Translations under genes and position numbers: made by a program | Shown here: positions 12,065 through 23,507 of the stretch, in pieces | Layout of the letters: the number at the start of each line of letters is the position of its first letter | How positions within the stretch are numbered: position 1 is the first letter of the stretch | Assembly: GCF_022179385.1 (NCBI RefSeq) | Contig: NZ_BPQS01000005.1 | Span: forward strand, 124,001 to 188,000 | From: Methylobacterium longum | Lineage (GTDB): Bacteria > Pseudomonadota > Alphaproteobacteria > Rhizobiales > Beijerinckiaceae | Length of the DNA: 64,000 nt | Direction of reading: 5' to 3' | Notes under the pieces: generated by a model | Seen by the model: only the letters and a program-made list of their open reading frames with translations | Told to the model about the DNA's origin: nothing | Database searches by the model: none

Positions 12065-13264
12065 CTACCGCACCACCCCCTTGGCCGTGAGCGCGTCCCG
12101 CTCGGCCTCCGGATAATTCAGCTCCTGGGCCAGGATCTCCGCGCTCGAAGCCCCGAGCCCCGGCGGCATGCGGCGCACCGGAAGCCTGCGGCCGTCGAGG
12201 CGGTAGGGTGGGGCGATGACGTGGGCGTTCTCGGGCGCAGCGACCACCAGCCCGGCCTCCCGGGCCCGGTCGCAGGTCAGCGCCTCGCGCAGGCCCATCA
12301 CCTCGCCGCAGGGGATGCCGGCGGCCCGCAGGCGCGCGATCAGCGGCGCGCGCTCCCACTTGGCGAGTTCGGCCTCCAGCACCGGGATGAAGGCGGCGCG
12401 GTTCTTGGAGCGGTCGAGGTTGGTGGAGAAGCGCGGGTCGGCGACGAGGTCCGCGCGGTCGAGGACCTGCTCGCAGAAACGGCGGTACTGGCCGTTGTTG
12501 CCCACCGTGATCACCACCGGCCCATCGCCGGCCTCGAACACGCCGTAGGGCACGATCGACGGATGGGCGTTGCCGTAGCGGGGCGGATCGATGCCCCGGG
12601 CCAGCGCCTCCAGGCCGTAATACGAGGTCAGCGCCACGCCGCAATCGAACAGGGCGAGGTCGATCGCCTTGCCGCGCCCGGTCCGCTCCCGCTGGAACAG
12701 GGCGGCGAGCACGGCCTGCGCGGCGAACTGCCCGGTGAACAGGTCGACCGCCGCGACCCCGAACTTCAGGGGCGGCCCGCCGGCCTCGCCGTTGAGCGCC
12801 ATCACGCCGGACTCACCCTGGACGACGAGGTCGTAGCCGGGGCGACCGGCCTCCGAGCCGTCCGAGCTGTAGCCGGCGATGGAGCAGTAGATCAGCCCCG
12901 AATTCTCGGCCGAGAGCGCCCCGTAGCCGAGACCGAGCTTCTCGGCCCCGCCGGTCTTGAAGTTCTGGACCAGCACGTCGCTCTCGCGGGCGAGCGCCTT
13001 CACGATCGCCAGCCCCTCCGGCGTCGCGAGGTCGACGCCGATCGAGCGCTTGTTGCGGTTGACGCTGTCGAAATACGAGGTGTTGCCGGGGCTCGTCGGC
13101 ACGCCCCAGTCGCGGGTGTCGTCGCCGCGTTCCGGGTGCTCGACCTTGATCACGTCGGCGCCGAGATCGCCGAGAACCTGCGCACACCAGGGCCCCGCCA
13201 GGACCCGGGACAGATCGAGGACGCGGATCCCCGCGAGCGGCAGGTCGGGCTGTTCGGTCGTCAT
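12065..13264 (-). CDS. CaiB/BaiF family type III CoA-transferase
   Basis: A 399-aa family III CoA-transferase that moves CoA between carboxylic acids through an aspartyl-CoA intermediate. The opening LAGIRVLDLSRVLAGPWCAQ and the catalytic Asp in GYDLVVQGE (about residue 145) are clear. The ATG at 13264 follows a GGAGA; an ATG 15 bases upstream is less well placed. It is the last gene of a minus-strand set with the IclR regulator, enoyl-CoA hydratase and nitronate monooxygenase. I infer that it activates an acid fed to the adjacent beta-oxidation genes. The acid is unknown. Confidence 0.9.
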   Translation of the reverse strand: MTTEQPDLPLAGIRVLDLSRVLAGPWCAQVLGDLGADVIKVEHPERGDDTRDWGVPTSPGNTSYFDSVNRNKRSIGVDLATPEGLAIVKALARESDVLVQNFKTGGAEKLGLGYGALSAENSGLIYCSIAGYSSDGSEAGRPGYDLVVQGESGVMALNGEAGGPPLKFGVAAVDLFTGQFAAQAVLAALFQRERTGRGKAIDLALFDCGVALTSYYGLEALARGIDPPRYGNAHPSIVPYGVFEAGDGPVVITVGNNGQYRRFCEQVLDRADLVADPRFSTNLDRSKNRAAFIPVLEAELAKWERAPLIARLRAAGIPCGEVMGLREALTCDRAREAGLVVAAPENAHVIAPPYRLDGRRLPVRRMPPGLGASSAEILAQELNYPEAERDALTAKGVVR

Positions 13265-13369
13265 CGTGTTCTCCACCATACCGGGGCGGACAAGACCGCC
13301 TGTCCCGACGCGTGCGCGGCGAGCGCGGCGCCGGCGCGACGGGCCCCGGATCGGGCCAGCCGCGGAGTC

Positions 13370-14188
13370 CTAAGCGCCCATCACGCCGTCGAGGCTGCGC
13401 ACGGCGTCGATCAGTTTCGGACGCGCCACCTCCATGAGGAAGCGGGCGTCGGTGATGACGGTCGGGGCCCCGCAATTGACCGCCATCGGGGGCAGGCCGC
13501 CGCCGGGATGGAACCCCACCGCGATGGCGCAGACCGTCTCCTGCCACTCGCCGAACGAGGTGCAGCAGCCGAGTTCCCGGTGCTCGTCCACCGCCCGATC
13601 GAGCCCGGCGCGGAGCGCGGGCCAGGCCACGGGATCCAGCGCCTTCAGGTCCTCGTAGATGCCCGCGCGCTCGCGCTCCGGGCAGATCGCCACGTAGGCG
13701 CGGCCCATGGCGCTGCGCGCGAGCGAGATGCGCGAGCCGGTGTCGAGGTTGAGCGAGATCGCCGCCGGGCCGCGCTGGCAGTCGACGTAGCGCATGCTCA
13801 GCCGGTCGCGCACCCCGAGCCCCACCGAGGCGTTCGCCGCCTCCGCGACCGCCCGCAGGACCGGCCGGGCGATGGCGCGCACGTCGAGGCCGCCCAGAGC
13901 CGCAGAGCTGAGCGCGATGGTGGCGGTGCCGAGGCGGTAGCGGCCGAGTTCGGGCATGTGCTGCAGGTAGCCGAGCTTCGTCAGCGTGTAGGTGAGCCGC
14001 GAGACGGTCGACCGCGGCAATCCGCAGGCCTCCGCGATGTCGTGGTTGGCGAGGCTCGTGCGGCCCGGCCCGAAGCAGGCGAGCACCGCCAGCCCCCGAG
14101 CCAGGGCCGTGACGAAGTGGCGGTCCTCCTTGGCGCCGGGACCGGGGGCGTCGAGCCCGGGCAGGAGGCTTGTCTCCGCGTCGGTCAT
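13370..14188 (-). CDS. IclR-family transcriptional regulator
   Basis: A 272-aa regulator. The N-terminal winged helix includes [13 protein letters not shown] and the recognition helix [19 protein letters not shown] (about residues 57-75). A C-terminal IclR effector domain follows. The pattern resembles PcaR/PobR-type regulators of aromatic and dicarboxylic acid use. Its ATG overlaps the enoyl-CoA hydratase stop (ATGA), tying it to that operon. It probably controls both this operon and the divergent pim-like operon through the palindromes at 16149-16163 and 16252-16266; this is inference. Confidence 0.92.
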   Translation of the reverse strand: MTDAETSLLPGLDAPGPGAKEDRHFVTALARGLAVLACFGPGRTSLANHDIAEACGLPRSTVSRLTYTLTKLGYLQHMPELGRYRLGTATIALSSAALGGLDVRAIARPVLRAVAEAANASVGLGVRDRLSMRYVDCQRGPAAISLNLDTGSRISLARSAMGRAYVAICPERERAGIYEDLKALDPVAWPALRAGLDRAVDEHRELGCCTSFGEWQETVCAIAVGFHPGGGLPPMAVNCGAPTVITDARFLMEVARPKLIDAVRSLDGVMGA

Positions 14189-14922
14189 CGGCGCAGGAAG
14201 GCCGCGAAGGCTGCCTGCGCCTCCGGGGCGCGGCGCAGCGCGTGGAAGACCACCGCCTCCTCGTCGAGTGCGCGGGCCACGGCCTCCTCGTGGCCGCGCC
14301 GCAGGGCCCGCTTGGTGGCGGCGATCGAAGCCCGGGGCAGGGCGGCGAGGGAGCGCGCCTTGGCCATCGCGGTGTCGAGCGCCGTCCCGGCCGGGACGGC
14401 GGCGTTGACGAGGCCGGCCGCGGCGGCGGCCTCCGCGGTGAAGGGCTCGCCGAGCATCAGCAGCTCGGCGGCGCGCTTCGAGCCCGCCACCAGGGGCAGC
14501 AGGTAGCTGGACCCGCCTTCCGGGCTGAGACCCAGCGCGGCGAAGGGCAGGCGGAACCGGGCGCCGTCCCCCGCATAGGCGAGGTCGCAATGGAGGAGCA
14601 GCGTCGTGCCGATGCCGACCGCGTGGCCCTCCACGGCCGCCACCACCGGCTTCGGGCAGGTGCGCAGGGCCTTGAGGAAGGTCAGGCCGGGGCTGTCGCC
14701 CCCCGCTGCGACGTCCTGGAAATCCCTGAGGTCGTTGCCGGCGGTGAAGCAGCCGCCCGCGCCGGTGAGCACCACGACTCCCACGGCCTCGTCCTGGGCG
14801 GCGGCCGCGACGGCGGCGGTCAGGCCCGCATAGGACGCCCGGTCGAGGGCGTTGCGCCGTTCCGGCCGGTCGATGGTGACGAGCCGGATCCCGGGCTCCG
14901 GATCGGCGACGCGGATGCTCAC
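14185..14922 (-). CDS. Enoyl-CoA hydratase/isomerase family protein
   Basis: Crotonase-fold protein of 245 aa. Visible features are the oxyanion-hole segments [11 protein letters not shown] (about residue 58) and [21 protein letters not shown] (about 98-118), and [11 protein letters not shown] at the usual catalytic Glu region. The start is a GTG at 14922 that overlaps the preceding nitronate monooxygenase stop by four bases (GTGA); the stop in turn overlaps the IclR start. Such overlaps indicate tight translational coupling. Hydratase versus isomerase activity cannot be told from sequence. Confidence 0.88.
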   Translation of the reverse strand: MSIRVADPEPGIRLVTIDRPERRNALDRASYAGLTAAVAAAAQDEAVGVVVLTGAGGCFTAGNDLRDFQDVAAGGDSPGLTFLKALRTCPKPVVAAVEGHAVGIGTTLLLHCDLAYAGDGARFRLPFAALGLSPEGGSSYLLPLVAGSKRAAELLMLGEPFTAEAAAAAGLVNAAVPAGTALDTAMAKARSLAALPRASIAATKRALRRGHEEAVARALDEEAVVFHALRRAPEAQAAFAAFLRR

Positions 14923-15947
14923 GGGGCGGCCTCGCCGGCGAGGTCCGCACCGTATTCCGCCGACAGGCCGGCCGCCCGCGCCCGCGCCGCCGCGTATTCC
15001 CGGGCGAGCCGGGCGACGAGGTCGGCGGTGGCCGGCGCATCCGCGATGGTGCCGACGCCCTGGCCGGCGCCCCAGACGTCGCGCCACGCCTTCACGCTGG
15101 CGCTGCCGAAGTTCATCGCGGTCTTGTCGCGCACCGGCAGGGCCTCGGGATCGAGCCCGGCGGCCCGGATGCTCGGCGTCAGGTAATTGCCCGGCACGCC
15201 GGTGAAGTAGGGGGTGTAGAGGATGTCGGCCGCCGCGCTGCCAGCGATCATGTCCTTGTAGGCCGGGGCGGCGTTCGCCTCCCGGGTGGCGATGAACCGG
15301 GTGCCCATATAGGCGAGGTCGGCACCCATGGCCTGGGCCGCCAGGATCGCCGAGCCCGACGTGATGGCCCCCGAGAGGATCAGCGGCCCGTCGTAGAACC
15401 GCCGGATCTCGCCGACGAGGGCGAAGGGGCTCAGCGTCCCCGCATGCCCGCCCGCCCCGGCGCAGACTAGGATCAGCCCGTCGACGCCGGCTTCCAGGGC
15501 CTTCTCGGCGTGGCGGACGGTGGTGACGTCGTGGAACACCACGCCGCCATAGGCGTGGACCGGGCGGATCACCGCGTCCGGCGCCCGCAGGGAGGTGATG
15601 ATGATCGGCACGCGGTGCCGGACGCAGGCCTCGACATCCTGCGCGAGGCGGTCGTTCGAGGCGTGGACGATCTGGTTCACCGCGAAGGGCGCGATCCTCC
15701 TCGCGGGATCCGCCGCCCGGGCCTCGGCCAGCGTTCGGGTGATCCGCGTGAGCCACTCGTCCAGCAGCGCGGCCGGACGCGCGTTGAGGGCCGGGAAGGA
15801 GCCGACCACGCCGGCGAGGCATTGGGCGATCACCAGTTCCGGCCCGGAGACGATGAACATCGGCGCGCAGATCACCGGCAGGGCGAGCCGGCCGCGCAGA
15901 GCCTCGGGCAGGCGCCCGGCCGGGATCCGTTCGGGACCGTCGCTCAT
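14919..15947 (-). CDS. Nitronate monooxygenase family protein
   Basis: FMN-dependent TIM-barrel protein of 342 aa in the NMO/2-nitropropane dioxygenase family. Motifs include LPVICAPMF at the start, [12 protein letters not shown] (FMN phosphate region, about residue 160) and [14 protein letters not shown] (about 213). It is the first gene of the minus-strand operon that continues with enoyl-CoA hydratase and IclR. Members in acyl-CoA gene clusters often have no tested nitronate activity, so the real substrate may be an acyl-CoA-type compound or flavin-linked reduction. Confidence 0.87.
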   Translation of the reverse strand: MSDGPERIPAGRLPEALRGRLALPVICAPMFIVSGPELVIAQCLAGVVGSFPALNARPAALLDEWLTRITRTLAEARAADPARRIAPFAVNQIVHASNDRLAQDVEACVRHRVPIIITSLRAPDAVIRPVHAYGGVVFHDVTTVRHAEKALEAGVDGLILVCAGAGGHAGTLSPFALVGEIRRFYDGPLILSGAITSGSAILAAQAMGADLAYMGTRFIATREANAAPAYKDMIAGSAAADILYTPYFTGVPGNYLTPSIRAAGLDPEALPVRDKTAMNFGSASVKAWRDVWGAGQGVGTIADAPATADLVARLAREYAAARARAAGLSAEYGADLAGEAAP

Positions 15948-16148
15948 CGCGCGATCTCCGCCGCCTGACCCCGCGCCGGACGGGCGCTCCCGGACCGCTG
16001 GTCCCGATCGATGCCGCGCACCGTGATCCTCCCCTGCCTCCGGCGGTCCGGCCCACGGTCACCCGGCGGCCACCGCAACCGAGTCCCGCCCGGGGCCGTT
16101 TTGATGGCATGGGCCCAGGGCGCCGGTCAAACGCCCGAACCGGGCTGT

Positions 16149-16163
16149 AACTGCAATGCAGAA
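16149..16163. promoter_or_regulatory. Imperfect copy of the putative IclR operator
   Basis: AACTGCA-A-TGCAGAA, matching the perfect downstream palindrome in its right arm and in 5 of 7 left-arm bases. Its centre is 103 bases (about ten helical turns) from the second copy. Confidence 0.5.
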
Positions 16164-16251
16164 CGGATGTCCCGACACGGCGCGCGCTCCCGATACATCC
16201 TTGACGATCGTGAACCGGCAGACCAACATCCAGCCGAGATGCAGACTGTTG

Positions 16252-16266
16252 TTCTGCACTGCAGAA
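16252..16266. promoter_or_regulatory. Perfect 7-1-7 palindrome, putative IclR operator
   Basis: TTCTGCA-C-TGCAGAA, a perfect inverted repeat ending 16 bases before the GTG start of the pimF-like gene and just before its GGGAG ribosome-binding site. Its position suits repression of the plus-strand operon. Assignment to the adjacent IclR protein is by context. Confidence 0.55.
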
Positions 16267-16282
16267 TATGAGGGAGTCCTGA

Positions 16283-18352
16283 GTGGTTCGCCAGGAGGTC
16301 GACGGCGATGTGGCCGTGCTCACGCTCGCCAACCCGCCGGTCAACGCGCTGGGCGCCGCCCTGCGGGCGTCCCTCGACGAGGCCCTGGCGCAGGTCATCG
16401 CGGATCAGGCGATCCGCGCCATCGTGCTGGCGGCAGAGGGCAAGGTCTTCGTCGGCGGCGCCGACATCAGCGAGTTCGGGAAGCCGCAGCACCCGCCGAG
16501 CCTGCCGGATGTGCTCGAGCGGCTCGATGCCAGCCCGAAGCCGGTGGTGGCCGCCATCGGCGGCGCGGCGCTCGGCGGCGGCCTGGAGCTGGCGATGGCC
16601 TGCCACGGGCGGATCGCCGCTCCGTCCGCCAAGATCGGGCTGCCCGAAATCAAGCTCGGGATCATCCCGGGGGCGGGGGGCACGCAGCGCCTGCCCCGCC
16701 TGATCGGGCCCGACGCCGCCTTCGCGATGATGGTCACCGGCGAGCCGGTCTCCGCCGAGAAGGCGGCGGCGCTCGGAATCGTCGATTCCGTTGTGCTCGG
16801 TGACCTCGTGGCGGCGGCCCGCACTCGCGCGCTGGAGATCGCCGATTCGGGCACGCTGCCGCGGGTGCGCGACCGGTCGGACAAGCTGACACCGGAGGCG
16901 CGCGAGAAGTTCGAGGCGCTGGCCGCCGATGCGGTGAAGCGCGATCCCGACGCCACGAACGTCCACGCCCTGGCGCGGGCCGTGCGCGCCGGGCTGGAGC
17001 AGGACTTCGACACCGCCGTGGCGACGGAGCGGGCCGAGTTCCGGGCCCTGGTGGAGGATCCGCGCTCGCAGGCCCTGCGCTACGCCTTCTTCGCCGAGCG
17101 CGAGGCCGCGCGGGTGCCCGGCCTGCCGAAGGACACGCCCCGCCGCCCCATCCGGACGGCCGCCGTGATCGGCGCCGGGACGATGGGCGGCGGCATCGCC
17201 ATGTGCTTCGCCAATGCCGGCATCCCCGTGACGGTGATCGAGACGGAAGGCGGCGCCCTGGCGCGCGGCCTCGACCGGGTGAAGGGCCTCTATGCCGGCT
17301 CAGCCAAGCGCGGCTCGATCACCGAGGCCCAGCGCGACGAGCGGGTCGGCCGGATCACCGGCGCGCTCGGCCTGGAGCAGGCCGGGGAGGCCGACATCGT
17401 CATCGAGGCGGCCTTCGAGGATATGGGCGTCAAGCGCGAGATCTTCTCGAAGCTCGACACGATCGCGAAGCCCGGCGCGATCCTGGCCAGCAACACCTCC
17501 TATCTCGACGTGAATGCCATCGCGGCGGTGACGAACCGGCCTCAGGACGTGCTCGGCCTGCACTTCTTCAGCCCAGCCAACGTGATGCGCCTCGTGGAGG
17601 TGGTCCGCGCCGAGAAGACCGCGCCGGACGTGCTCGCCACCGCCCTCGACCTGGGCAAGCGCCTCAACAAGCTGCCGGTGACGGTGGGCGTCTGCTTCGG
17701 CTTCGTCGGCAACCGCATGCTGGAGCGCCGCAGCCGGGCCGGCGAGCGCCTGCTGCTCGAAGGCGCTCTGCCCCACGAGATCGACGCGGCGGTCACCGCC
17801 TTCGGCTTCCGGATGGGGCCCTTCGCCATGGGCGACCTCGCGGGCCTCGATATCGGCTGGCGCTCGCGCAAGGATTTCGGCGGCCGGGCCCCGGTCGCGG
17901 ATTCGCTCGCCGAGCAGGGGCGCTTCGGCCAGAAGACCGGGCGCGGCTTCTACCTCTACCCGGACGGCGCCCGGACCGGCACCCGCGACCCGGAGGTCGA
18001 GGCGCTGATCGCGCGCGTCGCCGCCGAGCACGGCGTCGCCCGCCGCAGCTTCACGCCGGACGAGATCGTCGCGCGGCTCATGTACCCGATGGTCAACGAG
18101 GGCGCGCGGATCCTGGAGGAGGGCATCGCGGCCCGGCCCGGCGACATCGATACGATCTGGATCAACGGCTACAACTGGCCCGCCTGGCGCGGCGGCCCGA
18201 TGCACTGGGCCGATACGGTCGGGCTGAAGACCGTCGCCGAGGCGCTGTCGCGTTTCGCGTCCGAGACCGGCGACGACAGCCAGGAGCCAGCGCCGCTCCT
18301 GACGCGTCTCGCCGCTGAGGGCGGCCGCTTCGCCGGCCTGAAGAACGCCTGA
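16283..18352 (+). CDS. pimF: Bifunctional enoyl-CoA hydratase/3-hydroxyacyl-CoA dehydrogenase (PimF/FadB-like)
   Basis: A 689-aa fusion enzyme catalysing two steps of beta-oxidation. The N-terminal crotonase domain (about residues 1-185) has [14 protein letters not shown] and [17 protein letters not shown]. The dehydrogenase domain starts with the NAD-binding [20 protein letters not shown] near residue 295 and includes [17 protein letters not shown]. The domain order and length match FadJ/PimF. It starts at GTG with GGGAG seven bases upstream. It is first in a plus-strand set with a thiolase and two acyl-CoA dehydrogenases, matching the pimF-B-C-D order known from Rhodopseudomonas palustris for pimelate degradation. 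Confidence 0.9.
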   Translation: MVRQEVDGDVAVLTLANPPVNALGAALRASLDEALAQVIADQAIRAIVLAAEGKVFVGGADISEFGKPQHPPSLPDVLERLDASPKPVVAAIGGAALGGGLELAMACHGRIAAPSAKIGLPEIKLGIIPGAGGTQRLPRLIGPDAAFAMMVTGEPVSAEKAAALGIVDSVVLGDLVAAARTRALEIADSGTLPRVRDRSDKLTPEAREKFEALAADAVKRDPDATNVHALARAVRAGLEQDFDTAVATERAEFRALVEDPRSQALRYAFFAEREAARVPGLPKDTPRRPIRTAAVIGAGTMGGGIAMCFANAGIPVTVIETEGGALARGLDRVKGLYAGSAKRGSITEAQRDERVGRITGALGLEQAGEADIVIEAAFEDMGVKREIFSKLDTIAKPGAILASNTSYLDVNAIAAVTNRPQDVLGLHFFSPANVMRLVEVVRAEKTAPDVLATALDLGKRLNKLPVTVGVCFGFVGNRMLERRSRAGERLLLEGALPHEIDAAVTAFGFRMGPFAMGDLAGLDIGWRSRKDFGGRAPVADSLAEQGRFGQKTGRGFYLYPDGARTGTRDPEVEALIARVAAEHGVARRSFTPDEIVARLMYPMVNEGARILEEGIAARPGDIDTIWINGYNWPAWRGGPMHWADTVGLKTVAEALSRFASETGDDSQEPAPLLTRLAAEGGRFAGLKNA

Positions 18353-18367
18353 GGGGGAGGGGGGATC

Positions 18368-19555
18368 ATGACCGACGCGGTGATCGTTTCGACCGCGCGC
18401 ACGCCGATCGGCAAGGCCCATCGCGGTGCGCTGAACCTCACCCGCGGTGCCGACCTCGCTGCCCACGCGATCCGCGGCGCCCTGGACCGGGCGCGCCTGG
18501 AGCCGGAGGCGGTCGAGGAGGTGGTGCTCGGCTGCGGCTATCCGGAAAACGCCACGGGCGGCAACGTCGCCCGGCACGCGGCGCTGGTGGCGGGGATCCC
18601 GGTGGGTTCGGCCGGCGTCACGGTCTCGCGCTTCTGCGCCTCGGGCTTGGAGGCGATCGCCAGCGCGGCCCGGCGGATCATCCTCGACGGCGTGCCGGTG
18701 GCGGTGGCCGGCGGCGTCGAGTCGATCAGCCTCGTCCAGCCGAAGGTCCAGCGGGAGCTGACCCGCAACGCGTGGCTGGAGGCGCACCTGCCGGCCATCT
18801 ACATGCCGATGATTGAGACCGCCGACATCGTGGCCGAGCGGTACGGCGTCTCCCGGGAGGCGCAGGACCGTTTCGCCCTGGAGAGCCAGCGCCGCACTGC
18901 GGCGGCACAGGAGCGCGGGCTCTTCGACGACGAGATCGTCCCGATGAGCGCCGTCATGGCGGTGACCGACAAGGCCACCGGCGAGACCCGGGAGGTCGAG
19001 ACCCGGCTCGCCAAGGACGAGGGCAACCGGCCTGACACGACGCTCGACGGTCTCGCCAAGCTCAAGCCCGTGCGCGGGGAGGGCGCCTCCATCACCGCGG
19101 GCAATGCCAGCCAGCTCTCGGACGGGGCCTCGGCCAGCGTGCTGATGTCGGCCGACGAGGCGGCGCGGCGCGGCCTCACGCCGCTCGGCACCTTCCGGGG
19201 CTTCGCCTCGGCGGGTTGCGGGCCGGACGAGATGGGCATCGGCCCGGTCTTCGCCGTGCCACGGCTGCTGGAGCGGCAGGGGCTGACGGTCGCCGATATC
19301 GACCTGTGGGAGCTGAACGAGGCCTTCGCGTCGCAATCGGTCTATTGCCGCGACACGCTCGGGATCGACCCCGACAAGGTCAACGTCAACGGCGGCGCCA
19401 TCGCGGTCGGCCACCCGTTCGGAATGTCGGGGGCCCGGCTCGTGGGCCACGCCCTCCTGGAGGGCCGCCGCCGCGGCGCGCGCTATGCCGTGGTGACCAT
19501 GTGCGTGGCCGGCGGCCAGGGCTGCGCCGGCCTGTTCGAGATCGCCCGGAGCTGA
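18368..19555 (+). CDS. pimB: Acetyl-CoA acyltransferase (thiolase, PimB-like)
   Basis: A 395-aa thiolase that cleaves 3-ketoacyl-CoA. The nucleophilic Cys lies in [10 protein letters not shown] (about residue 90). The catalytic His lies in [17 protein letters not shown] and the second Cys in [10 protein letters not shown] near the end. It begins 15 bases after the pimF-like gene and ends four bases before the next dehydrogenase. Degradative thiolase is more likely than biosynthetic given the operon. Confidence 0.92.
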   Translation: MTDAVIVSTARTPIGKAHRGALNLTRGADLAAHAIRGALDRARLEPEAVEEVVLGCGYPENATGGNVARHAALVAGIPVGSAGVTVSRFCASGLEAIASAARRIILDGVPVAVAGGVESISLVQPKVQRELTRNAWLEAHLPAIYMPMIETADIVAERYGVSREAQDRFALESQRRTAAAQERGLFDDEIVPMSAVMAVTDKATGETREVETRLAKDEGNRPDTTLDGLAKLKPVRGEGASITAGNASQLSDGASASVLMSADEAARRGLTPLGTFRGFASAGCGPDEMGIGPVFAVPRLLERQGLTVADIDLWELNEAFASQSVYCRDTLGIDPDKVNVNGGAIAVGHPFGMSGARLVGHALLEGRRRGARYAVVTMCVAGGQGCAGLFEIARS

Positions 19556-19559
19556 ACCG

Positions 19560-20756
<1,197 letters not shown>

Positions 20757-20780
20757 GCGACCGCCTCGTCCCGACCACGT

Positions 20781-20890
20781 CCTCATCCTGAGGTGCTGCG
20801 CAGCAGCCTCGACGGAGGGCTCCCGAGACCGCGGCGAGGTCTGAAAGCCTCCTTCGAGGCCTCCGCCGCGCTCCGGCACTCAGGATGAGG
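20781..20890. repeat. Intergenic palindromic repeat bounded by CCTCATCCTGAG / CTCAGGATGAGG
   Basis: The ends are reverse complements of each other and the interior is rich in inverted repeats. It sits between the two dehydrogenase genes of one operon. A second element with the same termini lies at 32212-32282. I know similar elements from Rhizobiales genomes, where they are numerous and intergenic. Confidence 0.6.
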
Positions 20891-20946
20891 GATCTGGTGG
20901 GAGGGCCGGTGCCGGGCGCCCCCGACGATATCCGCGAGGGAACACC

Positions 20947-22101
20947 ATGGATTTCGACCTGAACGAGGACCAGTCGCTCCTGCGCGACAGCGTCGAGCGG
21001 CTGGCCGCCGACCTCTACCCGTCCCTGGAGAGCCGGCAGGCGCGGCTCAAGGCGCCCCTGGGCTTCCCCGCGGAGGGCTGGGCGGCCTTCGCCGAACTCG
21101 GCGTCGCCGGCCTGCCCTTCTCCGAGGAGGAGGGCGGCCTCGGCGGCGGCCCAGTCGAGACCATGCTGGTCATGGAGGCGGTGGGCCGCAACCTCGTGGT
21201 CGAGCCGCTTCTGGCGAGCCTCGTACTGGGCTCGACGGCCCTGCGGCTCGGCGGCAGCGCGGCGCAGAAGGCGCGCTTGGTCCCGGACCTCGTCGCCGGC
21301 ACCCTGCGCCTGACCCTGGCCCACACCGAGCGCCAGTCCCGCTACGACCTCGCGGACGTGGCCACGACGGCCCGGCGCTCGGGCGACGGCTTCGTGCTCA
21401 GCGGCGCCAAGAGCGTCGTGCCCAACGCCGACGCGGCCGGCCTGATGGTGGTCTCCGCCCGGGTGTCCGGGGAGCGGCGCGACGCGCACGGCATCGGCCT
21501 GTTCCTGGTCCCCGCCGACGCCGCGGGGGTCGCGGTTGAGGCCTACCCAACCCAGGATGGCGGCCGGGCCGCGGAGGTGTCGTTCTCGGACGTGCAGCTC
21601 CCCGGCGACGCGGCCCTCGGCGATCCCGAGGGTGGCCTGCCGCTCCTGGAGCGGGTGGTCGAGCACGGGATCGCGGCGCTGGCCGCCGAGGCGGTCGGCT
21701 CCATGGACGCGCTCCACAAGCTGACCGTGGAATACCTCAAGACCCGCAAGCAGTTCGGCGTCAGCGTCGGCTCATTCCAGGCGCTGCAGCACCGGGCGGT
21801 GGACATGCTGATCCAGCTGGAGCAGGCCCGCTCGATGGCGCTCTACGCCGCCATGATGGTCGATGCGCCGGATGCGCCGGCCCGGGCCGCGGCCCTCTCG
21901 GCCGTGAAGGTTCAGATCAACAAGGCCTGCCGCTACGTCGGCCAGGAGGCCGTCCAGCTCCATGGCGGGATCGGCATGACGCTGGAATATATTGGCGCTC
22001 ACCACTTCAAGCGGCTCGCCATGATCGAGTACCAGCTCGGCGACACGGCCCACCACCTGCGCCGGATCACGCAGGACGATAACGGGCTGCTGGCGGCCTG
22101 A
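20947..22101 (+). CDS. pimD: Acyl-CoA dehydrogenase, pimeloyl-CoA dehydrogenase small subunit-like
   Basis: A 384-aa acyl-CoA dehydrogenase-fold protein beginning MDFDLNEDQSLLRDSVERL, the usual opening of PimD. The C-terminal QLHGGIGMTLEYIGAHHFKRL is conserved in the family. It is 190 bases after the large subunit, the gap being filled by the palindromic repeat. Probably the partner of the 19560 product. No pimA-type CoA ligase is present beside them. Confidence 0.86.
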   Translation: MDFDLNEDQSLLRDSVERLAADLYPSLESRQARLKAPLGFPAEGWAAFAELGVAGLPFSEEEGGLGGGPVETMLVMEAVGRNLVVEPLLASLVLGSTALRLGGSAAQKARLVPDLVAGTLRLTLAHTERQSRYDLADVATTARRSGDGFVLSGAKSVVPNADAAGLMVVSARVSGERRDAHGIGLFLVPADAAGVAVEAYPTQDGGRAAEVSFSDVQLPGDAALGDPEGGLPLLERVVEHGIAALAAEAVGSMDALHKLTVEYLKTRKQFGVSVGSFQALQHRAVDMLIQLEQARSMALYAAMMVDAPDAPARAAALSAVKVQINKACRYVGQEAVQLHGGIGMTLEYIGAHHFKRLAMIEYQLGDTAHHLRRITQDDNGLLAA

Positions 22102-22293
22102 GGGGCCGTCCCACCCGCGGACCCCGTCCTGGGGTGCCGGAGCGCGGTGGGGGCCCGCGAAGGGGACCCCGGAGTCAGCGTCGGAGGCAGCCCCGAGGCG
22201 GCGTCCGGACAGCGTCGTGATCACCGGCCGCCCCCCTGCGAGGCCCGCTGCCGCGGGCACCTCAGGATGGGCGCGTGGGAGGGGTGGCCGGGC
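22102..22293. repeat. Inverted-repeat-rich intergenic segment
   Basis: Convergent gap between pimD and the TPR gene. It is rich in GC stems and carries a CACCTCAGGATG end near 22258, resembling one terminus of the repeat family at 20781 and 32212. Probably a diverged copy; it may also serve as a two-way terminator. Confidence 0.35.
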
Positions 22294-23166
22294 TCAGTTG
22301 AACAGCGAGCCCACCCCGCCCTGCACCCGGCCGAGACCGGCGCGGGCGACGGAGTTGTTGGGATCGATTACGGAGGCGCGCTGGTAGTTCTCCAGCGCCT
22401 CCTTGCGCTGGCCCGACTTCTCGTAGGCGAGGCCGCGGTACGCCCAGGAGGTCGCGTCCTTGTTGTTGACGTTGAGGGCCGCGTTGTAGTCCTCGATCGC
22501 CTTCGAGTACTGGTTCGTGGCGATCAGGCTCTGGCCGCGGGCCGCGTAGGGTGCGGACTTGAAGGGGTCACGGTCGATGGCGGCGTCGAAATCGGCGATC
22601 GCCTGGGTGTCCTGGCTCTGCTTCTGCCGCACGAGGCCGCGGGCATGGTAGGCCTCGGCCGATTCCGGCATCAGCCGGATTGCGACGTTGAGGTCGTTCA
22701 GCGCCTGATCGAGGTTACCCTGCGCGCGCTCGACATTGGCGCGGCCGATATACGCGGGGCCGTAATTCGGATCGATGCCGATCGCCTTGGTGAAGTCCTG
22801 CAGCGCGGGGCCGTCGCGGCCGACCTGGCGGCTGGCGAGCGCCCGGTTGTTGAACGCCGAAGCCGAGTTCGCGTCGATCTGGATCGCCTTGGTGAAATCC
22901 GCGATGGCGTCGTTGAATTGGCCGGCGCGGGCATAGGCGGCGCCGCGGGTGTTGTAGGCCGCCGCATCGTTCGGGTTGCGCTGCACGACCTCGGTCAGCG
23001 AGGCGATGTTGACGTTGGTGGCGCCGGTGGTGTCCGTCTCAAGCACCGCGTATTGCCGCGGGCCGGCGGCGCTGCCGACGGTCTCGCAGCCGGCCAGGGC
23101 CGCGGCCGAGAGCGCCGCCGCGCCGATCAGTGCAGACTTCCGTGCCAGCCCTTTGCGTACGATCAT
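22294..23166 (-). CDS. TPR-repeat lipoprotein
   Basis: A 290-aa lipoprotein. The signal peptide ends in the lipobox LAGC (Cys at about residue 27). It is followed by about seven tetratricopeptide repeats (e.g. AAAYNTRGAAYARAGQFNDA, ATSWAYRGLAYEKSGQRKEA). Expected at the inner leaflet of the outer membrane or in the periplasm as a protein-binding scaffold. The ATG at 23166 follows GGGGAGAG; the longer frame upstream is not supported. Related TPR lipoproteins are common in Rhizobiales, but no specific partner is indicated. Confidence 0.85.
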   Translation of the reverse strand: MIVRKGLARKSALIGAAALSAAALAGCETVGSAAGPRQYAVLETDTTGATNVNIASLTEVVQRNPNDAAAYNTRGAAYARAGQFNDAIADFTKAIQIDANSASAFNNRALASRQVGRDGPALQDFTKAIGIDPNYGPAYIGRANVERAQGNLDQALNDLNVAIRLMPESAEAYHARGLVRQKQSQDTQAIADFDAAIDRDPFKSAPYAARGQSLIATNQYSKAIEDYNAALNVNNKDATSWAYRGLAYEKSGQRKEALENYQRASVIDPNNSVARAGLGRVQGGVGSLFN

Positions 23167-23507
23167 CGCCCCACTCTCCCCGAGGCGCGGCGCGCCCCGC
23201 GCCCACCCCGCCCCCGAATTCCAGTCGCCCACTGCGCGCCGGGCACGCCCGATCCGGGGCACCGTCGCTCATCACAGTGAAGGCCGGCTTAAGAAGCGCC
23301 GCGTCGTGAGCCAGCCCGTCCCTCGTCCCGGCAGGACGCCGGCGACGGGGCGAATCGACCGGACGCATTCGGCACCGACCAGGGTCCGGTGGAAGCGGCG
23401 GGATGTGGCGAAGGTATGGCCCGCCCGCGTCCCGGCGCCGGGTTCAGGCCTCCGACCCCCGCGCAGCAGCGCGGGTGTGTTCTCCGAGCCGCAGAAACGG
23501 GACTCGG
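23167..23507. other. Intergenic region between purK and the TPR gene
   Basis: Both flanking genes are on the minus strand, so this holds the purK 3' end and the TPR promoter. A 7-bp GC stem with an AGCA loop (23458-23475) lies about 33 bases past the purK stop, without a T-run. No gene seen. Confidence 0.45.

Larger units (their letters stand above)
15948..16282. promoter_or_regulatory. Divergent control region of the acyl-CoA locus
   Basis: 335 bases between the nitronate monooxygenase and the pimF-like gene. A weak sigma70-like pair on the plus strand is TTGACG at 16201-16206 and CAACAT at 16224-16229 (17-base spacer). Two copies of a TGCA-centred palindrome (listed separately) flank it. 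No gene is supported here. Confidence 0.55.
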
